The translations under genes were made by a program, and so were the position numbers. A model generated the notes under the pieces. That model searched no databases. It was not told where the DNA came from and was given only the letters and a program-made list of their open reading frames with translations. A DNA stretch of 64,000 nt from Deltaproteobacteria bacterium (GTDB lineage Bacteria; Myxococcota_A; UBA9160; UBA6930). The stretch lies in contig JAPPPQ010000008.1 in assembly GCA_028817435.1 (NCBI GenBank), positions 1-64,000 of the forward strand, written 5' to 3'. Position 1 is the stretch's first letter. The number at the start of each line of letters is the position of its first letter. Positions 15,201-20,266 of this stretch are shown piece after piece.

Positions 15201-18044
15201 CAGCGCACCGTGGGAGACCTGGTGCTGGGCTTCCTCGTGACGGGCTTCGAATTCCCGCCGCCCGAGGGGGAAGAGCGCTTCGCGACCACTTCATCCGCCG
15301 GAGAGACGGACTACCGCGTGGTCCCCAGCGACTTCGTCGTGACCTCCGGCCGCGACGGGCAACTTTCCGGCACGCTGCGCATTCCCGCGGGCGAGAGCAG
15401 CGCGCAGGTGGAAGTGCGGATGCTGGACGACGAAGCATGGGAGCGGCCCGAGGTGCTCGGGATTGAACTCACAGAGGTGGCCGATTCCGGTGGCAACTTC
15501 GTCGAGATTGCCAGCTTCTCCCGGAACTTCGCGCTGGCGATCATCGTCGACACCGACACGCTCTCGGCTTCGGTCAGCACGGTGATTCCGCCGGACAACG
15601 CCGAGCGCCGCTGCCGGGATTACTGCGAGGGACAGGATGCAGTGTTCCGGGTGCAGTTGACGGGGGGCACGCCGGGGCAGATCACCGAAGCCCACGCTTC
15701 CATCTATTACGAGCTCTCGGGCAGCGCAACCGGCTTTGTCGAAGAAGGCGCAGAGGGCGCGCTGGATTACACCGAGCCCGATGATGTGCAGGCGCAGAGC
15801 AGCGGCGCGCGGCGTGGCGAGCTGGTGATTCCCCCCGGCGAGATCAGCGGCGAAATCCGCATTCCAATTATCAACGACGATACGCCGGAGCCGGCGGAGA
15901 CCATCACCGTCACCCTGATGGCTACTCCGACTCCCGGCGGCGGCACTGTGAATCTGCTTCCGCCCACCTCGGCCACGGCCGTAATTGGCGAGAGCGACAA
16001 CACCCCGGTGACCCTCGTGGCGAGCGGGCCGGAGGAATTGCTGCTGGAAGGCGAGGAGGCGGTGTTCACCATCGCCATCAGCCAGGCGGATATTGACGCC
16101 GATCGCCTGCCCTCCACCGATGTCCGGGTCTTCTGGCGCATTGACTGCGATCCCTCAAATCCCAATCCCGACACCGACACCGAACCCGAATGCGCCGATT
16201 TCGCCCAGGTCCGTGGCGAGGTGCTCCTGACGCGCAGCGAAGTTTCCGCAGAGGTCACCATCTCGATCGTCGAGGACAACCGCCCCGAACCGGCGGAGCA
16301 CTTCACGCTGCTGCTCGATTCATTCCAGACCGCCTTCGGCGATGTGGCGCTGGCCGATGTTGTGCCGCCGGCCTCGGGAGAAACCAGCCACGCGCGCGCG
16401 ATGATTGCCACCAGCGAAAACCCGCAGCAGATCACGCGCCGCTCGGAGCGGACGCAGGCCACGACGACGGTGCTGGACCGCTCCTTCGCGGAAGTGGCGA
16501 ACATCGCCATCAACACGCGCTTCACCCAGGGCGCAGCGGGGGCGCGCACCGGGCTGCGCATTGCGGGGCGGGAGCTGATTGCCGCGCCCACCGCCGAAGA
16601 GGCCACCGAAAGCCTGGTGGAAGAGGCCACCGCTCCCAAATACAGCGCAGCCAGCGCAGAGCTGGGCCTGGCGCTCTTCGGCGCCGCGGGAATCGGCGCG
16701 GCGGGGGAAACAAAGGACGCCCTGGATCCCTTCGGCGGGCTTTCTGCGGGCATTGCAGGCGACCGCAACATGAGCGAGCCCTTCGACTTCCCGAGCACCC
16801 AGCAGTTCCTGAACGGCAGCGGCTTCAACATGAACGCCGAGGGCTGGAACGGCAAGGGCGGCATTACGCTGTGGGGATCGGGGGCGGCGGTGACCATGCA
16901 GGGCAAGCCGAAGCTCGACGGCGGCGTGCTGGATTACACCGGCGCAAACCAGGCCATGGTGATCGGCGCAGAGCGCTGGATTGGCGGCAACCTGCTCACC
17001 GGAATGGCGGTCAGCTACAACCTCAGCGCCGTGGATTTCAAGGACGCCGCGGACGGATCCAGCGCCAACGCGGGCCGCGTGGTGCGCAACATGATCCTGC
17101 TGCACCCCTACGCCTCCTGGTGGCCCAACCTGCGCACCAATATGTGGCTGGTGCAGGGCTACGGCAGCGGCACCATGACGGTGACGGAGAAGTATACGGT
17201 GGAAGGAACCGAGCGCGAGCGCGAGGCGGAAACCAGCGCCAGCCTGATGCTGGCCTCCTTTGGGCTGAAGCGGCTCTACCAATTGCGCGACCGCAACGAC
17301 ATCGCAATTACCTTCGAGACCACGCGGGTTCAGAGCGAGTTTGCCGAGACGCGCTTTGACGACGGCGTGCTGCTGCGCAGTTCGGACAGCGAGAGCAACT
17401 TTGTCAGCACCGGCATTGAGGGGAGCCACTACCTGAACCTGCGCGGCGGGCGCAGCATGCGGCTCTACGCCTCGGGCAAGGCGCACGCCAGGGTGCGCGG
17501 CACACTGGGCGCAGAAGAGGCTTTTAGTTACGAGCTCGGCTTCGGCACCGAGTTCGCATCGCAAAAGCTCGGCGTGCGTCTGTGGTTTGACGGCGGTGCC
17601 AAGCAGAGTTCCGGAAACTCGGCGCAGCGCTTCTCCGTCTCCGGCACCTACGACCGCGGCAATGACCAGCGCGGGCTCGCGCTCTCTCTCAACACCGCGC
17701 TGACCGGCCTGCGCAAGGTGGCGGAAGAGGTGCAGGCCCTGAAGATCAGCGGCGCGCGCGCGCGCGAAAACTCCATCAGCAGCGAAACTTGGGATCCGGG
17801 GCAGACCCTCACCGGCGAGGTGAGCTACGGCGTGGCGCTGCCGCGCTTCGGCAGTGAAGCGCTGCTCTCGCCCTACGGGCGCTTCGATCTGGGCCTGGAA
17901 AAGCGCAACTTCAGCGCGGGCCTGCGCTTCGAGGCCGGCAGCGGATTGGAACTGCGCCTGGAAGGCATCATGAAGCAACCGCTCGGGGATGAGGACGCGC
18001 TGCCCGAATTCGATCTGATGCTGCACGGCGATCTGCGCTTCTGA
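3..18044 (+). CDS. Giant Calx-beta-like repeat protein with C-terminal outer-membrane beta-barrel (5' end outside window)
   Basis: The open frame runs from the first bases of the window, so the true start lies upstream; about 6013 residues are visible. The first ~5450 residues are tandem units of roughly 100-125 residues (perhaps 45, rough estimate), with a recurring pattern: acidic EGG/EGD, AxFTVTxxG, DYxI, GxLTIxAG, DDxLxExxETxxVTL, then a short acidic linker. This resembles Calx-beta domains (known as Ca-binding beta-sandwiches in Na/Ca exchangers, integrins and bacterial adhesins). Several early units carry a Cys pair about 10-15 residues apart, suggesting disulphides. The last ~400 residues (from about base 16840) look like an autotransporter-type barrel: alternating aromatic/Gly strands and a terminal Phe. 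I infer a very large surface protein, probably an adhesin. No RTX nonapeptides are seen. Codon choice drifts from ATC-rich to ATT-rich for Ile after about base 4500. The repeat/barrel reading is confident; the biological role is not. Confidence 0.85.
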   Translation, partial: AVFTVTVSGAELTADATINFSVAGCAATTTNPGEDCTISPTGGKLTIRPNAGENTSTADITLTATDDLRNEAAETITVTLTGASTTGAIAVDTDNDAVTAVLMDNDALTARIDRKSGDTGAVAEGGTARFTVSLQGTGSVTLTQAVKVGFSVSGENGLAVDDYTITDTAQVDLNTGGDGGTLTIAAGSTLTGEIAIGVDTDMLLEAGETLTVTLSDPTTTGGGVALSSEDGAAAETVSITDGNSATVTIARKDGDGFTEGGSGGMGTAVFTITVTGAELTEDAIISFTAADCDASVPASAEPGDEDCTFSSPATVKPATGETTATGDITLTAEDDGFTEQTETITVVLTGASTTGQIAVSGTQSENRATADLKDNDALVLSIVRSTPPGGEIAEDTGIATFTVTVTGGTSTANVNVPFSVSGKDGDAIDENDYNISLPSPSSAPAASATGGTLVIASGQRSADITINASADDRIEGTETLLVALDNSADSAPAGGGGDNAPTLHATAANRSAEVDILDAENAKIEIARSDSDNFMEGGKDGAGTAEFTITITGGTPTQKVTVDFAVAPATAGDAITAGDYDITTPTGFSTTATSGEIEIAAGSTSATLTLSATDDTLSEKTETLEVTLSNAGTGNSASIAVNTEGGKDKATAQLADNDDLVLSIARQSPTGGAIDEDDAASRTAVFQVSTGSVIPTADLSVTFQVAGATTNNGLDEKDYDLTATTGVVLAGDSATAATGGTLTIAANSQSNTLSLSASADTLLEGDETLRVTLSSPTGGGGAAPTLSTTPSETYADVTITDEDSATVSIAREDDGASDKFMEGGMGADGTAVFTVTIAGAELTTNAEIPFSVDGCADVPTNPGEDCSADPTGTKLTINPAAGQTTTTGAITLTATEDAFNEPTETITVSLGNNPTTSGTLTRTDTTAQQSATADLTDNNAITITVGRKSGEAGAVQEGAKGRVTFQLSGGTPTAPITIRFRADSDRGATLADYSITPYDGGATGNTLALDALRDGDTRRMGTLTIAKGQTAADLEITAADDDLLESKERVRIRALTASTTAAGGAAKVTASNAYNGTGYQHRIEIEDNDAAVVTLARDGADTTFTEGPSMGDGALSPADRQAAFTVTIAGAELTANAKVPFTVAGCGSGEDCTYTPAGELTIMPVEDSTTATGAITLTATDDDISERTETITITLGAPSTDPAGRGAIALKTDSSGDPTEHTASAPLLDDDDLSIQIARKEGESAARKEGEDANFLVTITGGKPGANLNIPFAVGPAAADNGLGADDYDISTPSGLAATDTGGILTIAKGLTQGAIVLDLTDDDLLEGDETLRVTLSAPTGGGGANMLGSDTHADATITDAETAKVAIARKDMDGFTEGGAGPLGTAVFTVTVSGAELTADATINFSVAGCAATTTNPGEDCTISPTGGKLTIRPNAGENTATADITLTATDDTLSEPKETITITLTGASTTGAIAPDTSDGRDQATADLEDNDALSAGIARKTGESGDIDETGGVAKFTVSLTNPTNSMPTADVLLDFAVSGAVAAGDYDIGVSGGDAPAAADTGGTLRISAPDTSGEITITASHDTLLEDKEGFTITLTAVRGGGGTIGIASAKKSAGAAIVDDETASVSIARTDTADADSKFTEAPATEPEVDRTAEFTVTVSGAELTADAVVTLTVTGCDNGDTVPADCTLSGGVTDSLTVMPNTGSTSAQTVLTITAVDDELSEMTETISVTLTKVTSTGSIALSTTPEALKASAGLADDDPITASIARSGEDTAISENGGTATFQITLDHTPTAPLLLPFSIAGSGENPADGEDHDITAPTPTDADTDTTGTVRIESGDTTGSITITAQQDELLEGQESFAVQLGSGLNGGGGAAPSVSATSGEAVASISDDDRATLRISRTGGSGDIAEDGGAASFQVTLDKTPTAEWSVDFSVTGAVEAGDYDITAPTGIEATATSGTLTLASPAKSGQITITAVNDELLEGREVFSVELDSASGGGGETPAISTVAAEKAAGTGITDDDSANINIARKGGEQVNIAESGGVATFVVTISGAVPTQNVSVPFTVNPAATEPLSASDYDITTPAGTAADAEGGQLVIAAGSTSGEIVIGATDDNLLENTETASVTLSAPTGGGGAALNRLVPANNSFGIVSDETASATIARVDDADPADGGFIEGGADSAGSAVFRVSVSGAALSANAEVSFAIGGTGIVAGADGDYTLAAGSESPLRIPPATGTDPTTAHLDITVLARADGLNEPTETLRVTLTGASSKGSIAYQDVDADSGETTARSAEADITDNDPITATLSGSANATEGSEAVFTVTLTGGTHTAAVSVPWRVTVTGDGEGHAAAGDFTGNALPASSFDIAVGDSSGTFKVPIWDDGFMEPAETFTVSLGDSTGGGGGVIAPAGSPLTVTIAESVDTERTVLLSLKPDEVTEGATVAFKVKIDGHRPTGDIGVSWAVADGSGANPAVAADISGSPGGTLTFTPDNYETEQDFSVTTAQDSLLEAKETFHVVLTIDGSGTTGAVLPAGGITHPVRIADDDSVTVTIARDADADGFTEGGANTAKTASFTVTVSGAELTADASIPFSIGGSGVESSDYSATASPLAIARLASDATPADRTTLTGKISITAADDTLNEATETLTVTLGDAPATTGSIALGTAKQAAADLADNDPITVKIADESVDSDPDTGGVQVDEGETAVFRVTLDGAASGSAAAVTIPYTVGGDVSDNTGCSHMISDYTDSLGGTLMIPADTASAAISIATLQDQCREPDETLTVTLGSTPSVAAGGGVIARSGVSGEQSASVVIPANANTVRDFSAAVANAEATDRDSETDGVQVNEGDIVTFSVSLAGQAPDSGASVAWAISGVSNEDYEIQGTVASPLSFSTSNWETAQTISVIVNTDGLNEGVETLTLTLSGAMGGGVGGTGITLEGISAQAEITASDPIQYEISADQSVVEGASPGTKQQRFDIRISGAEHGSQGGEITLPFTVADASTAAAPGDYTISASPLTFAGAPETQQIVVTVKGDELSEQDETVVIALGAASTAESGAGVIAPPSADGATATLTIQDDESLSIRLARKEGESGDITEGDAPAKFSVTIVGGEPTANLVVNFRIAGSGSDPAEPEDLSASGTGVDFTAGTNAITGTLTIAAGETSGEISVSAETDDELEAPEDFDISLESATGGGGKTPVVETAHNSENLGITDAGANLSIARTTGASIAEGETATFRVTLDKQPPRDVTVYFLVSGVSSGDFELPSGAAGRELTIAGGETTVDLTITAADDAQNEAAETLTVILDRAATSIGAISVDSRRGQAEVVIAESDPITVSVAVADTTTDADSSTPGVQVLEGQTASFLIELTGATAGSAGIVTIPYTVGGTGITESDLNILRLSTGFELSPGITEVEFEIPIRLDGEAEPAETLEVTLGTITTGSGAGTVSLSSDAAMQKASVQIPANDAAKRTFHIAIVSTEDRDTLNDGVQVNEGDTATFRVSLSGDAPGSDATVKWAVTRYLEDEDWTGAARSGTLTFTPDNWDTPQDLVFDILDDNLNEGSETLEVILSEPAGGGGNTEFGDEEASLSILRSDPITFSLAAAETRIDESDGTATVLLRLTGAPGGSEGGLPEFPVNALIGADGGTATYDASTDFELGGDFRFGEPNPHDTSPDDVTGALETEVQLVINDDNLNEADETIVIEVGTPGTYYGGNGEFIAGTDTRVTLTIADDDDLSLSVSSNGEAEEGSAAVFTLRVQGTATTALQVEYTLSGSGITAEDVGTGSLTGRFDLTLAEAQAGEARRAISIADDDRPEGEETLTLTLGAITLTGGGSAQAPAPGNSAEVTIPANDGLTLNIARQDMDGFSEGAAGAAGNAVFRVSVQGGTPAESLRAPFALSGAGIERSDYEIESSGGVTPAMSGDRGELVITAGNTHGDITIRALDDDLGEAQETLRVELQTPSGGGGSIAPRLGVRRATAPIAANEDATATLSRVGTGNVDEGTAVTFRVTLDIANAAPVTLAWSAVMLMQANGPDGTNGRGASEFSSADGVDNSFSNHQGASGQVRISAGSSSADFTLTPAQDGLGEGEETLRVTLNTASVVSGGGAVAVDTTMNTAQATVNPSATIDRFVGVNVVSGTVSGMANEGDAITFEVYWGGRMLPTAAASVDWSISGVDDSDWSSSASQTITFPYPFEKAADGVSPAPHQFTITLAADELNEGAEDLLLTLSNASGGGPGGTSISGDYADAAVTINASDPLTYAVAAVPEEAGENDGEAAFRITLSGASGGSAGALRVPFVVGGASTAEDPADYTITTPGGAPVFTIPAGQNSGDISVSLADDALNEPDETIVVALDTDAIEKDAGAGEITAGDPTSATLTIADADPILVSIIAHTGSDNDPSMAGVQVNEGNIARFTVTLLRAAATRDVQVSYAVRDTENLTCGDYSDSTAAVRNFNCESGEKGILRIPVGMQRGTIAIQIVQDRLQEDNDEALVVILSDATSEGGEVEEACAYGACIAQVQIPANGASARDFMVSVNHLNTQEGRSVTFTVELMSHVRQSPPENATVEWEISGVEESDYSTASGSTLTFRPSNWNRPQRIRVAILDDDLNEAAETLLFSLVNPQGGGAGGTGVSIRMGSAQTVIAASDPITYSIQTEDQTVAEGASGSEMEVVFRVSLSGESEGNLTLPLGQGSGSTTNSDEVADYELSDSLVIAAGEREGDITVTVTGDDRHEANERLILQITAAEPDEDGGEFHPGRDSATLDITDDDPIVVSLQGPGNVSESSPNDQGRSTESFTVSLAGGAHTTPVTVPWRHEDISTEFLAGSRYRTDYRVAEGDMPLSFPVGTTELQIEIHIVDDARAEGEEQFELVLGTPRSVPGADITTDGSTPHLVTIAPSEEGAREVGVEVVGEAAEGGSAVFRISVTGNAHQDAVTVNYALTGNAILGEDYTGDAGTGGGATGVISIPPGEFSADIELAILEDDLSEMGEEIILTLSGQSGGESNGVTNLAEASQATAAIADSGLLIAALVREGRNDSLPLEDAVRVAEGDSIFFTVSLSSEGGAPQRTVGDLVLGFLVTGFEFPPPEGEERFATTSSAGETDYRVVPSDFVVTSGRDGQLSGTLRIPAGESSAQVEVRMLDDEAWERPEVLGIELTEVADSGGNFVEIASFSRNFALAIIVDTDTLSASVSTVIPPDNAERRCRDYCEGQDAVFRVQLTGGTPGQITEAHASIYYELSGSATGFVEEGAEGALDYTEPDDVQAQSSGARRGELVIPPGEISGEIRIPIINDDTPEPAETITVTLMATPTPGGGTVNLLPPTSATAVIGESDNTPVTLVASGPEELLLEGEEAVFTIAISQADIDADRLPSTDVRVFWRIDCDPSNPNPDTDTEPECADFAQVRGEVLLTRSEVSAEVTISIVEDNRPEPAEHFTLLLDSFQTAFGDVALADVVPPASGETSHARAMIATSENPQQITRRSERTQATTTVLDRSFAEVANIAINTRFTQGAAGARTGLRIAGRELIAAPTAEEATESLVEEATAPKYSAASAELGLALFGAAGIGAAGETKDALDPFGGLSAGIAGDRNMSEPFDFPSTQQFLNGSGFNMNAEGWNGKGGITLWGSGAAVTMQGKPKLDGGVLDYTGANQAMVIGAERWIGGNLLTGMAVSYNLSAVDFKDAADGSSANAGRVVRNMILLHPYASWWPNLRTNMWLVQGYGSGTMTVTEKYTVEGTEREREAETSASLMLASFGLKRLYQLRDRNDIAITFETTRVQSEFAETRFDDGVLLRSSDSESNFVSTGIEGSHYLNLRGGRSMRLYASGKAHARVRGTLGAEEAFSYELGFGTEFASQKLGVRLWFDGGAKQSSGNSAQRFSVSGTYDRGNDQRGLALSLNTALTGLRKVAEEVQALKISGARARENSISSETWDPGQTLTGEVSYGVALPRFGSEALLSPYGRFDLGLEKRNFSAGLRFEAGSGLELRLEGIMKQPLGDEDALPEFDLMLHGDLRF
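4159..4360 (+). repeat. Copy B of the near-identical internal duplication (copy A at 1-202)
   Basis: Partner of 1-202, same strand and same reading frame, about 4.16 kb apart. The spacing equals a block of roughly 1386 residues, so a multi-domain block may have been duplicated. Copy A is truncated by the window edge, so the full length of the identity cannot be measured here. Confidence 0.85.
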
Positions 18045-18062
18045 AGCAGCGCGCTTTGGGCG

Positions 18063-19307
18063 CTATGCGTAGGCGCGGCTCAGCATCCAGAAGACGCCCA
18101 GCGCGCAGATCAGCGCGCTGCCTGCTTCCAGCAGCGGGCGGCCCGCGCCGCTGCGCGTCAGTATGCGAAGCAGCGGCCAGCACAGCGCCAGCGCGGCGAG
18201 CTGCCCCAGCTCGACGCCGAGATTGAAGCCGAGCAGAGCGGGCAGCAGCCGCTCCGGGGGCAGCGCAATCTCTGCCAGCACGCCGGCGAAACCGAAGCCG
18301 TGCACCAGGCCGAAGCCGAAGGCAATGGCGAAGCGCAGCCGCCCCGCCCAGGGACGCAGCGCCACCGCAGACTGCAAGCGCCGCAGCAGCGCGAAATAAC
18401 AGCCGCAAAACAGCGCCAGCCCGGCCAGCGTGAGAGCAGACACGGCCCCCACGCCAAAGGCGGCCAGCGCGGCCGCCGCCAGCAGGGCCGCCACCACTGC
18501 GGCGGGCACGGCCCGTGCGCCTCCCGAGAGCCGCCAACTGTTCTCGGCCGCAACCAGCGCGATGGAGAATCCAATCAGCGATTCCACCGCCGCTGCATCT
18601 GGCGCGAGCCGGCCACTGGCCGCCAATCCCAGCGTAATGCTGTGCGCCAGCGTGAAGCCCGTCACCACCACCGCCACCTCGCGCAGCGAAGCCGCCAACA
18701 GCAACAGGCCGAGCAAAAAAACCAGATGGTCGTAGCCCGTGACAATATGCTGCACGCCCAGCCATCCGTAGCGCGCAATGGAACTGCCGCCGGTGGCGGA
18801 GTCGGCAGTGCTTGCGGCGGCGCTTGTTCCGGCGGCCGCGGCGGGCAAGGTCCAGCGCCGCGCGGCGTTTGAGAGCACGCGCTCGGAGACCGCGCCATCT
18901 GGCCCGCGCAGCCGCGCAAAGTGCAGATGCCCCGGCGCAACATCCAGCAGCAGCGCGCTCTCGATGGAAAGCGCCCCGGCGGGACACTGCAGGCGCCACT
19001 CAATTGCGGCGCGCCCGCGCGGCGCAGAAAGTGCGCGGGGTGCAGCGGCAGTGCAGCGCGCCGCGCCCGCGCGCAGTTGCAGCGATTCCACCAGGTAATC
19101 GGCCAGCCGGGGCGGAAGCTGCGGCGGCGACACCGGCCCCCAGGGCAGGCGCGTGAGTTCCAGCTGCGCAATGCGCAACTGAACCCGCGCGCGGCCCTCC
19201 CCAATTTCCCAGCTCGAATAGGAAACGCTGCGCGTGTGCGCCTGCGAATCCGCGCCCGCCAGCAGCAGCGCGCAGATTGCCGCGCAACGCGCGGCCCGCA
19301 GATTCAC
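18063..19307 (-). CDS. HupE/UreJ-type membrane protein
   Basis: Predicted 414-residue membrane protein starting at a GTG that overlaps the stop of the upstream isomerase gene by 4 bases (GTGA). Residues ~1-20 form a signal peptide ending in a small-residue cleavage site. A ~200-residue extracytoplasmic domain follows. The C-terminal half has about six to seven hydrophobic segments and carries the family hallmarks HIVTGYDHLVFLLGLLLL and FTLAHSITL, plus a later GLVHGFGFAG. HupE/UreJ proteins are associated with nickel uptake in some bacteria, but this longer form with an N-terminal extracytoplasmic domain is usually uncharacterised, so the substrate is not assigned. It is the last gene of the minus-strand run and converges on the giant repeat gene with an 18-base gap. 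Confidence 0.8.
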   Translation of the reverse strand: MNLRAARCAAICALLLAGADSQAHTRSVSYSSWEIGEGRARVQLRIAQLELTRLPWGPVSPPQLPPRLADYLVESLQLRAGAARCTAAAPRALSAPRGRAAIEWRLQCPAGALSIESALLLDVAPGHLHFARLRGPDGAVSERVLSNAARRWTLPAAAAGTSAAASTADSATGGSSIARYGWLGVQHIVTGYDHLVFLLGLLLLAASLREVAVVVTGFTLAHSITLGLAASGRLAPDAAAVESLIGFSIALVAAENSWRLSGGARAVPAAVVAALLAAAALAAFGVGAVSALTLAGLALFCGCYFALLRRLQSAVALRPWAGRLRFAIAFGFGLVHGFGFAGVLAEIALPPERLLPALLGFNLGVELGQLAALALCWPLLRILTRSGAGRPLLEAGSALICALGVFWMLSRAYA

Positions 19308-20215
19308 GGCAGTTGCGGGCGCACCGCCACATCGGCGCGCCCGCGCAGTTCGGCCAGATAGCGGCGCAGCGCCTCGTCTCCCGCGCGGCGGCGCCACTCG
19401 GCCTGCACCTGCTCCCGAATTTCCTCGAAGGGCGGCAGGCGCGGCGGCTCGCGCTGCAACAACCGGAAGATGCGAAAGCCGCCCGCGCCGCGCAGTGGCG
19501 CGCTGGTTTCGCCGGGCGCCAGCGCCATGACCGCCTGCAGCGCGGTGGGGCCCAGGTAATCGCGCAGCTTGGCGGGGGGCAGCAGGGCGTTGGGAAGCGG
19601 CGACACCTCGGCGTCGCCGCTGGCGGCGCGCAGCGCTTCGAAATCTTCTCCCGCTGCAATGCGCGCACGCACCCGCTCGGCCCGGCGGCGGGCCGCGTCC
19701 TCTCCTGCGCCGCCCGGCGCACCCGGCGCGCGGAAATAAATCTGCGCGGCGCGAAACCGGCCGGGCCGCGTGAAAAAAGCCGCCTGCTCCCGGTAAAAGC
19801 GGCGCAATGCGCCCGGACTCGGCGACTCGTCCTCGGCCTCCACCACCACAGAGCGAATCACGGCGGAGCTGAGATCGGCGCGCACCCTGCGGTCGCTGGC
19901 GGCGAGTCCCAGTTCGAGTCCGCGCTGCACCAGCAATTCCTCTTCGATCATGCGATCCAGAACGCGGCGGCGCAGTTCGGGCGTAACCGGCCCGCGCAAA
20001 TCGGCGGCGAGCGCCGCCACCAGCCTGTGGTAGGCATCGGCGCGAATCAGCGCGCCGTTTACCCGGGCGACGGCGGATTGCGGCAGCGCCTGCGAAGGCG
20101 CATCGGCGAGCAACCCCCAGGCGGACAGCGCCACGCCCGCGGCGCAACCCAGCGCCAGCCAGATCAGCGCGCGCCGGGGCGCAGCGGTTTCGCCGGTTTC
20201 GCCCGCTTCGCCCAT
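19304..20215 (-). CDS. Parvulin-type peptidyl-prolyl cis-trans isomerase (PpiC/SurA-like), membrane-anchored
   Basis: 303 residues. After a short Gly-Glu-Thr-rich N-terminus there is one hydrophobic helix (about residues 15-38, LIWLALGCAAGVALSAWGLL), then an N-terminal chaperone-like helical region (DRMIEEELLVQRGLELGL) and a C-terminal domain with the parvulin-like GEDFEALRAASGDAEVSPLP and a late GxxGFxIFRLLxR. It would act on the periplasmic side in folding of exported proteins. HupE/UreJ proteins with an adjacent isomerase are a recurrent pairing, and here the genes overlap by 4 bases. The N-terminal MGEAGETGET is encoded by a GGCGAAN simple repeat that continues into the upstream gap. Confidence 0.75.
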   Translation of the reverse strand: MGEAGETGETAAPRRALIWLALGCAAGVALSAWGLLADAPSQALPQSAVARVNGALIRADAYHRLVAALAADLRGPVTPELRRRVLDRMIEEELLVQRGLELGLAASDRRVRADLSSAVIRSVVVEAEDESPSPGALRRFYREQAAFFTRPGRFRAAQIYFRAPGAPGGAGEDAARRRAERVRARIAAGEDFEALRAASGDAEVSPLPNALLPPAKLRDYLGPTALQAVMALAPGETSAPLRGAGGFRIFRLLQREPPRLPPFEEIREQVQAEWRRRAGDEALRRYLAELRGRADVAVRPQLP

Positions 20216-20240
20216 TTCCCCATTTCGCCCGCTTGCGATT

Positions 20241-20263
20241 CGATTTGCGATTTGCGATTTGCG
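20241..20263. repeat. Heptamer tandem repeat (CGATTTG x3 plus partial)
   Basis: Three head-to-tail copies of CGATTTG followed by CG, preceded by a degenerate copy (TTGCGATT). It lies in the 51-base gap between the beta-helix gene stop and the isomerase start. No role can be assigned. Confidence 0.8.
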
Positions 20264-20266
20264 CGG

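Noticed and set aside
18048-18064. Small hairpin (AGCGC/GCGCT) between the convergent giant gene and HupE-like gene
   Set aside because: Five-base stem, no T run on either side, and it overlaps a stop codon; not enough for a terminator call.
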